A DNA stretch of 64,000 nucleotides from Symbiodinium natans (lineage: Eukaryota > Sar > Dinophyceae > Suessiales > Symbiodiniaceae), in assembly GCA_905221605.1 (NCBI GenBank), contig CAJNDS010002535.1:62001-126000 (forward strand), given 5' to 3'. The translations under genes were made by a program, and so were the position numbers. Of the stretch, positions 10,475 to 21,090 are shown in pieces. Within the stretch, counting starts at the first letter, position 1. Each line of letters begins with the position of its first letter. The notes beneath the pieces are model-generated. The model worked only from the letters and a program-made list of their open reading frames with translations. It was not told the origin of the DNA and searched no databases.

Positions 10475-11615
10475 TAAAGACCTCATGCCGTGGCTCAAGT
10501 CTGCAATCCATTCGGGTTCGAAACCCTAAACCTGCGGGCGCGAGATGAACGGTAGACTTGGGATCACATATCTACCTACTCTGATGATCTTTCCGTGCCA
10601 CGAATATATAATCCAAGCCCAGAACCTTTCCCGCGAACTGAAATCGCCCGGTATGTTGATTAATAGTCCTTTGGAATTGCATAGCTAAGGAGGATCGGAG
10701 TGAAGCATAAGTTCTAAGGAGACGAGAAGAGACTATCATCCAGACAACGAGCGTTTGCATGACCATCTTGTGCATGAACGTGTGGGTAGTTCTCTAATGA
10801 AGGTCCCTAAACCCTAAACCCTAAACCCTAAACCCTAAACCCTAAACCCTAAACCCTAAACCCTAAACCCCGTGAACCCTGAACCCTAAACCCTAAACCC
10901 TTTCCGCATTCTATAGGGGACCCAACGAGGGACCTCCGTATAGAGAATCACCCATGCGTCAGCTTTGGTAGTTGCTCAAGGGCATACAGCAAACCAGTAC
11001 CTCGGGGACCAAATGAACCGTAAAACAAAAAGGGCGTATGCTTGTCATGCCTACATAGAAGAGGATGGTTGAAATCCTATAGGGTAGTGTAGGGTATAGG
11101 GTCTCAGCTTTCTAGGTCGCCAAGGTACATCACCCCACAGCAAGGGAGCCCAGTACGCCTTGCTTGCTAAGGAAAGGTACCATCATCAGGATCACCCCAA
11201 GGGAGCCCAATACCCCTTGCTTGCGAAAGGAAACGTACCATAAGGATCCCTTATTAGTTCAAGGGCTACTAAACCCTAAACCCTAAACCCTAAACCCCAA
11301 ACCCCAAACCCTAAACCCTAAACCCTAAACTACGCGTTGGAGAAAGGCCGCCTGCCTTCCCCCCCCCCCCCCCCCCCCCCCCCCCAGGGCAAGTCGGGTG
11401 TCCAGGACATAGAAGTCGCCAGGGCTATCTCCAGTTTTGATAATCGCAGAAGACATGGCGACATGCAGCTGCTGTGTGTTGCAGAATATGCCGAAAGCTA
11501 GCCTCATGTACACGATCCCTACTAAGGTATCCGAACCATAAACCTTTTGAGGGTTGAGTTGGTCACCAAGGAAGTGCAAGTCGGTCCTAAACCGAGCCCA
11601 TGCCTGCAGCTGCCT
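10475..11615 (-). CDS. Exon-like islands 10.5-11.6 kb
   Basis: 11383-11613: acceptor TTGCAG/G, QLQAWARFRTDLHFLGDQLN then VYGSDTLVGIVYMRLAFGIF and GDSPGDFYVLDTRL, about 75 codons up to a C27 tract. 10975-11085: RISTILFYVGMTSIRPFCFT. 10572-10775: 68 codons, MHKMVMQTLVVWMIVSSRLL. The first is a good exon. Family unknown. Confidence 0.48.
11125..11245. repeat. Tandem duplication, unit about 60 bp
   Basis: Two copies of AAGGGAGCCCAGTACGCCTT with GGAAAGGTACCAT, about 10% diverged. Confidence 0.88.
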
Positions 11616-11639
11616 GCAAGCATAACAAAAACCATTGAC

Positions 11640-12300
11640 TTAGTGGGCTTGAAGAGTGCTGGCATGTGCTTCGCGAACCTCAGTCTGGCCCGTGTTCTAG
11701 GGCTTTTCGGGTTCCGAATGCTTGCTGGCATATCTCTGACGATGGAGCAGAACGTGTTCTTTGCAACATCTCGGGGGGCCCCAAACTTGTGCACACTTCA
11801 TGATGGTCTGCTGGAATGGCTGCCTGGATGCGCGAGATTCATGTCGAAATGAACTCCTTCGACCTCACTACCCGACGCTGGGGGAGCGGGTGGAGTGGCG
11901 AGTACCGGATAACTGTACTCCCCTTAGTCTTTGACACTCCCTTGGGTTTTAAACAAACAAAAAACACCAAAATTCCCAAGGGGGGTATAGGCTATAGATA
12001 TGGACTGCACGGTGGCTGCCTCACAGTCACTGGAGTTCGACAGCATCTGACTCCTTTTCGGTGAGGAAGTGGGCTGACCATAAGCGGTTTTGGGGTTTAG
12101 GGTTGGGGTTTAGGGTTTAGGGTAGACTTTAAAGCGTCATGCATGGGCTTAGATCGAGTGCCGATGCTTTGGGTTAGGGGCGTGCATTTGGGACCTGAGC
12201 TTCTGCGCATGGAAGATGTGGAAGGTTGGGGATTCAACGTCTGGGAATTCAGAGTGTGTTGTGGCAAAGTGTATGAAACTTTCGATGAGAAGCCAACCCC
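11640..12300. CDS. Open frames of uncertain strand 11.6-12.3 kb
   Basis: 11640-11850 is open on both strands (plus: ITKTIDLVGLKSAGMCFANL; minus: AQVWGPPRCCKEHVLLHRQR). 12012-12083 minus: PTSSPKRSQMLSNSSDCEAA. 12143-12300 is better on plus: MGLDRVPMLWVRGVHLGPEL then FRVCCGKVYETFDEKP. Strand cannot be decided without splice evidence. Confidence 0.28.
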
Positions 12301-12399
12301 CCCCCCCCTAAACCCTAAACCCTAAACCCTAAAACGAAGCCCTTTCCTGTGATTCGTTTCATTCCGCAATCGGTGCAATGATCTGCCCGGATGCTGAAA

Positions 12400-12586
12400 C
12401 ATCTTATATATATATATACATAAGAATACATATAATATATATATATATATATATTTATTTATTTATTCATTTATTCATTTATTCATTTATATATTTATAT
12501 TTATATTTCTATTTATGTATATATTTCTGTATTTATTTATGTGTTTATATTTATTTATTCCTATTTCTATTTCTCTATATATATAT

Positions 12587-12619
<33 letters not shown>

Positions 12620-12620
12620 A
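12400..12620. repeat. AT-rich simple-sequence block
   Basis: TA and TTTA/TTCA repeats over 220 bp. All frames here (Ile/Tyr runs) are artefacts. Similar smaller blocks: 24750-24850, 46600-46670, 58370-58410, 59030-59160. Confidence 0.95.
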
Positions 12621-12806
12621 AGATGCATACTGCGCTCTATCTTAGAACCCGACGGTTAACGGCACACGACCCTGCAAAAACTAAGTTCGGGATGCCCTCT
12701 GTCTTCCACCTACATGGCCGAGCGCTCGGGTGCTTCGAGGGTTAAAGGGGAACACCCTCAACCCCAAACTCTGAACCCTAAACTCAAAACCCTAAACCCT
12801 GAACCC

Positions 12807-14215
12807 TCGCTCATTTCTGCGATGTGCACATCGCTCAAATCAACGCACGTGGCTCTGGCGTCAGGAGGGCCTCGGCAGGCCTGGGGGGGGCTTCTGTGCG
12901 ACTCAACGTCGGAAGTAGGGTTACTTGGAAGCCCGATTAGGGTAGAGGTGCTGTAGTTTAGGGTGTAATTATAAAGGACAGGGGTTTAGGGTTTAGGGTC
13001 TGGGGTTAGTAAGGGCGGGTTATGCGGAGAATAATCGGGTTTCTAGGGGATACTGTGTAGACTTTCCAAGTGAAAAGAGCTTCCAAGTAAGGGTAGGGCT
13101 CCAAGCTTAGGTCTTGCAGGGTGTAAGGTTCAGGGCATGTAGGGCTCACAGTTTGGAGCGGAGTTTTAGGGTTTAGGGCCTCTTTTTGTTGCTCGGGGCT
13201 TCGTGCTCACGAGCATCCTCACATCTCAAGTCGTACGGGCTGTCTAGAATCCCAGACCTCTTGAGCAACGAATGGAAGACTCCATAGGCCCCATGCGTGG
13301 TCATCTTTTACTGTCAGGTCTCTTCGTTACGTTTGCTCTTGTGCCCCTGTGAGTAAGAGCACGGTGCTTGCCATGCCTAAAAAGGTCGGGGCCCAGCATT
13401 TCTGAGATGACGATGTGCAGCCAGATGTCTGTGTGCGAAAGATAGAGGCCAAAGCCAGTCTTCCCAAAACCCGAACCCCTCCCGAACCCCACACCCCAAC
13501 CCCTTAACCTGAACCCTGGGTTTAGGGTTTAGGGTTTAGGGTTTGGGGGCTTCAGGTTCTTGAGGGTTTAGGGTTCAGGGGGCTTAGGGCAGCTTAGGGG
13601 ATTGAGGGTGACCGGATTCTCTGGGACCCAGGCAGCCAGGATTCCATGGGACGGGCTTCCTCACTTCCTTGGTGCACGCTGCTGCGTACGCTTGTGCTGC
13701 GTAGTCTGGGAATCTGGGTTTAGGGTTTAGGGTTTTGGGTTTCGGGTTTAGGGACTGAGGGGGGGAAAGTGGGCTCTCTCGTTAGGATGCGTACGTCGGG
13801 CAGTTGTATCGAAAAGAAACTAGAAGGCTTTCAAAGGTCATACGATTGGAGATCGTTTAAGGTTCCTGCTTGGGATGTTCCCCCTTATAATCCTTAATAG
13901 GGATTATAGTAGGGGGTACTACAATCCCGATTAAGGACTGTTAGCATAGGGGGGAGCATTCCCAAGTTCCTGCCGTACTCCCAGTGTCTGTCACCTCATG
14001 GCGGCCCAGTGGTACGAAGAGCCTCTTGCCCCTTTTTTGGGGGGTTAAAGGTTCCCTTCTAAAGTAACCAACCCCAGAAAGGGTTTAGGGTTTAGGGTAA
14101 ACCCTGATTCCTTTTAGGGCCTGAAGAAGAATGCGAGTTGCCATGTCCCAGAAAAGTGGTGCTGGACGATGGGAGTGCCAGGGTCATCGTCGCTGCTGTA
14201 TCCAGGGCTTGAGAC
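12807..14215 (-). CDS. Exon-like islands 12.8-14.2 kb
   Basis: 14112-14212: VSSPGYSSDDDPGTPIVQHH then FSGTWQLAFFFR. 13606-13715: FPDYAAQAYAAACTKEVRKP. 13305-13465: GKTGFGLYLSHTDIWLHIVI then SEMLGPDLFRHGKHR. 13180-13305: MTTHGAYGVFHSLLKRSGIL then DSPYDLRCEDAREHEAP. 12807-12880: ACRGPPDARATCVDLSDVHI. May include the C-terminal part of the GT32 protein. Not recognised. Confidence 0.42.
13870..13965. repeat. MITE F, intact with 8-bp target duplication
   Basis: Starts TTGGGATGTTCCCCCTTATA and ends with its near mirror CATTCCCAA. Flanked by exact 8-bp repeats GTTCCTGC (13862-13869 and 13966-13973). An 8-bp duplication is usual for hAT and some Mutator-like elements. Confidence 0.9.
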
Positions 14216-14373
14216 CTTGCACTAAACTCCTCCTTATCGACCCTAAACCCTCAACCCTGAAACTAAACCGAATACACAATACTCCGAGGTTTGCACAAAC
14301 AAAAAAAACCTTCTGGAGCGTTTCCTTATTATATAGGGCCCCTCTTAAACCCAAATAGGGACAAAGGAGAATA

Positions 14374-14486
14374 CTTGGCTGCACTCAGGAGGGTAGCCAT
14401 AAATTAAACTTTTAGCTGCCTTACTAAGAAGCCCAATAAACCCAAAAAAGCCTAAGGATCTAAAGTGACGGTAAAGTACCACAAAG
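14374..14486. repeat. MITE N copy, 4-bp target duplication AATA
   Basis: 113 bp; AATA at 14370-14373 and 14487-14490. Confidence 0.9.
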
Positions 14487-14557
14487 AATATACCCCAAAG
14501 CCAACCTAGAAAAAGCGCTCCAAAGCAGGCTGCGGCGACTCGCTGCGAGGCAAGCAC

Positions 14558-14635
14558 CCACATCGTCAAGTTTCCACGCCGGTAGAGGCTTTCGCTGGGG
14601 AAGAGCCGCTTGCTGAAGCGGGAGCCTGGGCTGGC
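14558..14635 (-). CDS. GT32 candidate exon: RFSKRLFPSESLYRRGNLTM
   Basis: 26 codons after acceptor CAGAG/GCC (ASPGSRFSK...), GT donor TGG/GTGCTT. The family has a V-L-P-.-.-.-F/Y strand near its end, and RLFPSESLY fits loosely. If read on without splicing it runs into a MITE N copy. Confidence 0.55.
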
Positions 14636-17529
14636 CTCTGAAACAACCCTACATAAACCCTAAACCCTAAACCCTAAACCCTAACCCTAAACCCTAAACC
14701 CTAAACCCTAAACCCTAAACCCTAAACCCTAAACTTAGGCTCTAAACCCTACACTCTAAAACACTACACTCTAAAGTCCTAAGAAACGTGGTTGTATCTA
14801 GGGGTCGCATACAAACCCAAAGGAGGAGCATCGAAATCATCCCAAGAGCCAACCTAGCAGCTGCGACCAGTGTGACCCGCAATCAGGTTGGAAAGCGCTT
14901 CCTCGGCAGTCTTTGGAATATAGGGTTTAGGGTTTAGGGTCCCTAAACCCTAAACCCTAAACCCTAAACCCTAAACCCCAAACCCAAGCGTCAGGCGAAT
15001 CCTTCTCCAGGAACTCATGCACGGCATCAGTGAAGGTGGCGGGACCCGTCAACTCGAGGGTGGACTCTATCCTCCAGGCGAACTTCTCCTTGGCTGGGTT
15101 TAGGGTTTAGGGTTTAGGGTTTAGGGTTTAGGGTTTAGGGTTTAGGCTTTCGGGTTGAACTTCTGAACCCCTCCCGAAAAAATTAATGTCTAGGCCCCTG
15201 ATTCTAGTTTCTACAAAAACCCAAAGGGTTAAAGCCCTAAGAATGGAAGCCAAGTCTCTCGAATCAGTTCCAAACAGCGAAGCAAGACCTGGACCCAGGG
15301 AGATGAGGTAGGGTTTAGGGTTTAGGGTTTAGGGTTTAGGGTTTAGGGTTTTAGGGATTAGGGTTTTGGGTGTTCGAGGTTTATACCGAGGTGGGGTATA
15401 GCGCTGAAAGTTCAGAAACTTGGCACAGTTCAGGGTTTATAGAATGCCCCTTCCAACCAGACCCTTAGATTCTGAACCAAAGGGTTTCCAACATATTTGC
15501 GTGATGTTTGGCTCTCTGGGAACTGTTGGAGATGTAGTTTTTTTTTCCACCCGCCTAGGAGACCCCCTCTGGGATCACTCCGCAGGGAACAGTCGTGGTT
15601 GCGTGATGTTGTTCAGTTCGCAAAAGGGGTCCCGAGGCCTCCCTCGTCCCAGAGCTGCTGACCCAAAACAGTACACAGCACAGGGAAGTTCATGACCTGG
15701 CAAACACTGCCACTACCCTAACCAGGTAACCCCGGACAAGAACACAAACTATAAACCAGCAAGTGTGACAAGGACAGGCATGGGGCAGGACATCCCCAAG
15801 CTGAATGTACTTCAGGGCTGTCCCCCAGGCGCCAGCTCATGTTCTCCAAGCTAGGACAGCTCTAAGTAGGAAGGCGTACTTGAACTCGGTTGTCCGGTCG
15901 CTTGAGGGGCTTCCGAAAAACGCAACCCAATAGCGGCATACCGGCATACGACAGCGCTGTCCCCATGGTCATGGTACTGTCACAGATCCTGCATCTGAGC
16001 CCAGGCATTAGGCTAGTAACGTTCTCAGCATCTCGTCTCTGTGCCCTGCTTCTGCCATGCGTGCACGCAAATTGTGAACTATGAATTTCAGCAAGCGCCT
16101 TACAACTAACCCCAAGTTCGCCAAAACAAGAGAGACTCAGCCTCGACCTAGATGCATGTAGCGCTTGCCCTCATGAGCTATCGTACTGGGGCGGGGGCCA
16201 TCGGTGAGTTTGATATCAAGCACCCAAACGCTACATCAAAGCATATGTCGTTTAGGGTTTAGGGTTTAGGGTTCAGGTCGTCTGGGCAGCCGATACTTGC
16301 TGTACTTCCGGAGCTGAAGAGACCAGCAAAGTTAAACGAAACGCCCCTTTAACAACCACAGCTGAAACAAGTTTGATGTTTCCTTGGGCTTTTAGGAAAA
16401 AAGGGCTTTTAGAAAAACACAGTACACATGGCTTTTTTCCCGCACATCAGCGTAAAGCTCGTAAAAGCCACGCCTGCCCAACCCTTTTGCAACTTGGTAC
16501 ACTTCTACCCTAAACCCTAAACCCCAAACCCCAAACCCTAAACCCCCAAGTAGAAGCAAGGAGCTGGGTTCGATGGGGAGGACGCAAAGAACCACTGCTC
16601 GAACCTGCGTAGTTCATGGTTTTAGGGTTTAGGGTTTAGGGTTTAGGATTTAGGGGGTTGGGGTAGTAAAAAAACATCTACATGTCTATTCTCTGATTTG
16701 ACTTTAAGTACCCTTAAAAAGGAAAAATAGAATTATAAAAATATACATGTCTATTCCCTATTGGCGTTAAGTACCCTTAGAAGTGAAAAAAATAAAAAGA
16801 AGAGCTACTCCACTGTGACAAAGAAGCTGGTCAGTTCTTGAGAAGCGGGCGCCGCGGCGCTCGGCTTCGGTCAGGTGATGCCCCGTTTCATAGCCAACGA
16901 TCCTCGGCGGCGTTTTTGCAAAAAGAGGAGACAACCCGGGTTTAGGGTTTAGGGTTCAGGGTTTAGGGTTTAGGGTTTAGGGTTTATAGGGTTTAGGGTT
17001 CAGGGTTCAGGGTTCAGGGTTTAGTCCATGTACCTAGGGACAACTTGAACCGACAGCATTTCGAAGAATGCTTGCTTCGGGACCTCTTGCGGGGCGCGAG
17101 ATATGCACCATGCAGGTACATGCGCCGTTCTGGGATGTTCGCTAAAGGGTAGCTGGCGCAGGCCTAGAATGAACGAAAACGAGCCACACACAAGGCAGTA
17201 GACTTTATGAGAACAGCCAAAGCTCATATCGGTCTCTTTGGGAAAGGCCATCTCAGAAATAGGCACAAGGCATGCAACGTCGATATCGGCATAGTACCCT
17301 CCATAAGCCCAGAGCACGAGGTAGCGGAAGGCATCAGCACGCTCAACTGGCAACAGCCCATCCCAGATGGGCCAAATCAACTGAGCAGACTTGCTCCGGA
17401 CCAGGGCTTCAACCTCCGTGTCGTTCCAGAGCTTGTGCTGGCAGCTTGGGTTCTTGGCAGTCCATGAGTTGAACCACGCGCGTGACTTGGAATCGAGCTC
17501 ATGTCGCTTCCACGTCTGATGGATCACGC
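14558..17529 (-). CDS. GT32/OCH1-like glycosyltransferase gene (partial)
   Basis: Sugar transferase of the type with a Gly_transf_sug (DXD) domain, as in fungal OCH1 mannosyltransferases; expected in the Golgi. The first exon has VIHQTWK, W.....NP and the R-A-D-.-F-R-Y-L-V-L-.-.-Y-G-G-.-Y-A-D-I-D block with the metal-binding DXD. Later exons give IVGYETGHHLT, QFEQWFFASSPSNP and LELTGPATFTDAV, the C-terminal conserved T-G-P. Five exons after the first join in frame by GC or GA donors. The N-terminal anchor may be at 17.73-17.84 kb. The donor nucleotide sugar is not predictable. Confidence 0.85.
14862..14901 (-). CDS. GT32 candidate exon: EALSNLIAGHTG
   Basis: Acceptor GCCGAG/GAA and about 13 open codons, ending at a GT (ACTG/GTCGCA). 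Placed by order only. Confidence 0.5.
14990..15088 (-). CDS. GT32 exon: LELTGPATFTDAVHEFL
   Basis: 33 codons from EKFAWRIEST through the conserved TGP..FT.AV motif. Acceptor CCAAG/GAG, GC donor GAC/GCTTGG. Flanked by inverted arrays. Confidence 0.88.
15259..15288 (-). CDS. GT32 exon: VLLRCLELIR
   Basis: 30 nt joining as SNP-VLLRCLELIR-EKFAW. Acceptor GTCCAG/GTC, GA donor CGA/GAGACT. The GA donor is inferred from phase; a longer exon using a later site is possible. Confidence 0.65.
15420..16505 (-). CDS. Exon-like islands inside a GT32 intron
   Basis: Open minus-strand stretches at 16392-16503 (VYQVAKGLGRRGFYELYADV), 16130-16215 (VLDIKLTDGPRPSTIAHEGK), 16278-16322 (LRKYSKYRLPRRPE) and 15880-16060 (MTMGTALSYAGMPLLGCVFR). 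The GT32 exons on either side join without them. 15420-15695 is open on the plus strand as well. Possibly chance frames. Confidence 0.25.
16565..16604 (-). CDS. GT32 exon: FEQWFFASSPSNP
   Basis: 40 nt with the conserved QW..A..P.HP-type motif of this family. Acceptor CGCAG/G, GC donor CCA/GCTCCT, phase 0. Inverted telomere-type arrays on both sides. Confidence 0.86.
16828..16902 (-). CDS. GT32 exon: IVGYETGHHLTEAERRGARF
   Basis: 75 nt ending SRTD plus two bases. Acceptor GCCGAG/G, GC donor ACCA/GCTTCT. It completes Gln with the next exon: RTDQ-FEQWFF. A TTTAGGG array follows on the high side. Confidence 0.82.
17215..17529 (-). CDS. GT32 exon 1: catalytic DXD domain
   Basis: About 105 codons from acceptor ACGAG/GC reading GVIHQTWKRHELDSK through LWNDTEVEALV, LLPVERADAFRYLVLWAYGG and YYADIDVACLVPI. 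ADID is the DXD motif. The exon is the longest in the window's spliced genes. The 3' splice end lies before 17200 and is unresolved (no phase-2 donor seen), so one small exon may be missing before the next. Confidence 0.9.
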
Positions 17530-17639
17530 CTCGTTCATGGTTGGGGTCGTACACAAAAAACTTAAGGATTTCTATTCCTTCTTGAGTTCAAGTACCCTGC
17601 GCAAAATGAAAAATGTTACCCCACAAATGACAAAGACGC

Positions 17640-17840
17640 AGGGTATGTGCGCGGGTCCCACGTGTGGGTGTCCGGGTCCCCCAGGTCCCCCGGGTCCCCC
17701 AGGTCCCCCGTGCCGGGCCAGGTTGGAGGATTTCTGAAGCAAGGATGGGCACTTGAAGGATGGGTACTTGAAGGATGGGCACTTGTGGCCCTGGCTCTGT
17801 ACATGTAGGGCAAGTAGAAAAAGCAGGAAGGACAGCATCA
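17640..17840 (-). CDS. Possible N-terminal anchor and Gly-Pro tract of the GT32 gene
   Basis: MLSFLLFLLALHVQSQG (17837-17785) is signal-anchor-like. It is followed by repeats of CPSFKYPSFK and then GGPGGPGGPGGPG from a CCCCAGGTC-type tandem repeat. The same frame reaches the catalytic exon through MITE J sequence. Type II Golgi enzymes start with such an anchor, but no splice path was fixed. Confidence 0.4.
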
Positions 17841-18164
17841 GCCTAAAGGGACTCAAGGAGGGACCCTGAAAAGGGGACCTTAGGGGGTTATTTCTTTGGG
17901 GGAATAGGATGAAGGGTCCCTTTTTGGGGTCCCTCCTTCTGCCCCTTAAGCCGGCGGAACAAGAAGATAAGTTTGATACCAGAAACTGCGGCGGATGACG
18001 ACAGCCGGACTGAGCATGGAAACAGGCAACTCTCATGATCGCCCAGGGGGCATGTGCTGCGAGCGAGCAGGCTTGAGGGTTTAGGGTTTAGGGTTCAGGG
18101 TTTTTGTGTTTAAGTGTTCAGGGTTTGGGGCTTCTAGGATCTTTATGTTGTTGGTTATAGGGCT

Positions 18165-18838
18165 CAGGAAATTCCAACCTTTCGTACAAGGCCAATCATC
18201 CCTTAGGCTTGCGTTGGCAGCCTCCTCTCACGAGGCACATGCATCCAACATTGGGGTCGGGGGTGGGGGGTAATCGTACGGATTTAGGGGGTTGATGGGG
18301 TTTTTGGTGCACAAGGGGGGTGCCGTTTAAGAAATGCCCAAAAAGACGGGTTGCTCACTCTTCTTCTTCTTCTTCTTCGCATGCTTTCGGATGTATGACA
18401 ACGCTCTGCCGGGGCACTGCCTCAAGCAGGAAACCTCAGCAGTAACGTAGCAGGTGACGGAGACAAATCGAAAGGAAACGGCCAGGTTCATAGTCTGCAA
18501 AGGGCTCATGGCGTGCAACATCACTATCGTCTATTTCAAGGCAACTTCCCTTCTTCAGCGAGGCTTCCCCCTGCTGTCAGAGTCTGCAAAGCAGCTCCGA
18601 AAAATCTACAGGCCCTACAAACCCTAAGGGTCCATGTGCCACCCTAAACCCTAAACCCTAAACCCTAAACCCTAAACCCTAAACCCTAAACCCTAAACCC
18701 TAAACCCTAAATAGGAACCCTGAGGATCCCTTCAGCCCTAAACCCTCAACTCCTTGACTGACTCTAGTTTCTCGTGGTTCGCGCGCCCGTCGTTAGTCTT
18801 CTCACACATTTGACGAACTGACTTCATCAGTCCGTCTG
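18165..18838 (-). CDS. Exon-like islands upstream of the GT32 gene
   Basis: 18742-18838, after CAG: GLMKSVRQMCEKTNDGRANH then EKLESVKEL. 18440-18580, after ACAG: QGEASLKKGSCLEIDDSDVA then RHEPFADYEPGRFLSICLRH and LLRYC plus stop or donor. 18165-18225: EAANASLRDDWPCTKGWNFL. These have charged, well-mixed composition and are among the better unassigned exons. No family recognised. Confidence 0.45.
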
Positions 18839-18998
18839 CCCGAAACCCTGAACCCGAAGCCCCAAACGGGTTTAGGGTTTAGGGTTTAGGGTTTAGGGTT
18901 TAGGGTTTAGGAGGCCCAGGTGTATGGCATCTCGGCCTAAGTCCCTTCACATTCCGTCGAAGCTCGGCGAGCCGAGCCGGAAAATGTGCCAATGCCTA

Positions 18999-19181
18999 TA
19001 CTTGGAGGTTCATGGTACTTATGGGTTTAGGGTTTAGGGTTTAGGGTTTAGGAGTACTTATTAACCAATGATAACTGTACTTATAACCCACTTACAAGCC
19101 CCTTAAGTGCCCCAATATGGTTATCAGTACAGTTATAAGTACAGTTATAATTGGTGAATAAGTACCATGAACCTCCAAGTA
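18999..19181 (+). repeat. MITE A copy with a TTTAGGG array inserted
   Basis: MITE A has inverted ends starting TACTTGGAGGTTCATGG and a core of GTACTTATAACCCACTTATAA. In this copy 31 nt of TTTAGGG repeat (19023-19053) interrupts the left arm and is bounded by an exact 8-bp direct repeat GTACTTAT (19015-19022 and 19054-19061). Other copies read straight through this point. Confidence 0.92.
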
Positions 19182-19379
19182 GCTCCGGCTTGGCGAGCGC
19201 TTGGCATTCTGCATGGGACCCCGCCCAAAGACATTCGAACCCTGAAGCTGTGAACTCTAATCCTAAACCCGAAACCCTAAACCCCTAAACCCCTAAACCC
19301 CTAAACCCCTAAACCCTAAACCCCCTAAACCTCTAGGCCCTAAACCCTAAGACCGAAAAAGCTCAGCCCTCTAATCCTT

Positions 19380-20655
19380 CATGCCGCTTCCTTGTCATTA
19401 CAGAAGCCCTCCTCTGCCCCGAAGTCTGGTCTCGCTTCCACCCTGCCCCCCCCCCCCCCCCCCCCCCCCCCCGCAGCCTTGCCCGAAGAAGATATGGGAA
19501 TTTCACCTCTGAATCGTAAACCCTAAACCCTAACCCTATAAACTCTAAACACCCTAAACCCTAACCCTATAAACTCTAAACCCTAAACACTAACCCGAAA
19601 CTCTAAGAACCCTAAACCTAAAAGCCCTAAACCCGAAAACCACGTCCTGTAAAAACCCTGACTATACCACCTCTTGCTCAAGCGCTTGCCAAACCCAAGG
19701 CCATGAGGCCCAATGCCGCGTTCTTTGGGGGGGGGCGATTCTGGGTGGGGGTCTTCTAGGGTTCTTAAGGGAGGGGGTTCAATGAGGCCCCATAAGCTTC
19801 CCTAAGGTTTGTTTGGGGTGTTTGGGTTGGTTTTTGCTAGGCCTTGAGCGGGTAGTCAACTGAAGGGCTCCGCTTCCGGCACCCTAAACCCTAACTCCTA
19901 GATCCAACCTTTTTGGGATTTAGGTTTCAGGGTTTCGGGGTTGAGGAAACCCTGAAAACTCCCTGAGCCCTTGCATGCGAAATGCATGCTCATGTATGAA
20001 GGGTGACCATCGTCCAGGCCAGGCTGGAGAGCTTGCGCAAGAAACCCCCTGCAACAAAACCAGAGCTACACTTGGCTGCACTCAGGAGGGTAGCTATAAA
20101 TTGAACTTTTAGCTGCCTTACTAAGAAACCCAATAAACCCAAAAAAGGTAAGGATCTAAAGTTACGGTAAAGTACCACAAAGTACAGTTCGTCTTGTGGG
20201 AAAGTCTTGTCAGAAGTACCCCACAAAAGCCTCAACCCTAAACAACGATTCTGGTTTGGGTTCTTAAAGGCCTCCTGTGGGTCCCACAGCGTGCATCTGG
20301 GGAGAGCGCGGCGTGAGGGCGAAAATTGGCCGGGGGCAAGCCAGCGCCCGTAAGGAAGGAAGGCCACAGACAGCCCTAAACCCTGGCTGCTGAGGCCCTC
20401 TGGCTAAACAGGCACCGAAGTGCCATGTAAACTTCGGAAAATGTCAGGATCTCTCGAGCCCGAAAACCGCCCCAAATCCCTGCAGGCCCAATAGGCCCTA
20501 ACTCTTGAGCTCTACCAAGCTCATTGACCACAAAAACTGGTGCTATCGGAACTTGAACTCAGATACCTGAACCAGGAAATCATATAAGTTCCTGCACAGT
20601 TCCCGTGTGTACAGATTGTGCTCTCTTAACAGAAGTTCCCCCAAAACAACCCAGA
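19380..20655 (-). CDS. Exon-like islands 19.4-20.6 kb
   Basis: 20530-20650: GELLLREHNLYTRELCRNLY then DFLVQVSEFKFR and stop. 20245-20370: AFLPYGRWLAPGQFSPSRRA then LPRCTLWDPQEAFKN. 20010-20055: GGFLRKLSSLAWTM. 19384-19446: VEARPDFGAEEGFCNDKEAA just after a C26 tract. Minus strand, no family recognised. The first has the most convincing composition. Confidence 0.4.
20071..20182. repeat. MITE N copy, 4-bp target duplication TACA
   Basis: 112 bp; TACA at 20067-20070 and 20183-20186. Confidence 0.9.
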
Positions 20656-20699
20656 AACATCACTGAACTGGGCCCCTAAGATGATGTGAAGTGTTCCCT

Positions 20700-21090
20700 T
20701 CTTTGGCGCCTTTCACTGCCCTAAACCCCTAAACCCCTTTGCGCATCCTAAAAAACCCTAAACCTCCAAACCCGCAACGCGGAACCCTTCACCCCTACAC
20801 CCTGACCCCTAAACCCCTAAACCCTAAACCCTAACAACCTAAGCCCCTAACCCCTTAAACCCTAAACCCCTCACTCCTAAACCCTCCCCAAACCCCGCAA
20901 CCCTGAACCCCAAACCCCCTAAACCATAAACCAAAAACCCCCGACCCCAAAACCCGAACCCCCAAACCCTAAGCTCTAAACCCTAAAACCCTAACCCTAA
21001 ACCCCTACACTGCACCCTACACCCTAAACCCCCTCAACCCCTAACCCCCTAAACCACTGAACCCTAAACCCTGCACCCTCTAACCTAGGT
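20700..21090. repeat. Degenerate CCCTAAA-like tract
   Basis: 390 bp of loosely periodic C-rich sequence (CCCCTAAA, CCCCAAA, CCCTACA). No gene. Confidence 0.85.

Noticed and set aside
12620-12715. 5S rRNA-like segment (AAGTTCGGGATGCC)
   Set aside because: Only a short resemblance; the internal control boxes and pairing ends are not there.
12378-12745. Ile/Tyr-rich open frames
   Set aside because: AT microsatellite.
16392-16503. VYQVAKGLGRRG island as a GT32 exon
   Set aside because: It contains the TTGCAAAAGGG junction motif, and the GT32 exons join in phase without it.
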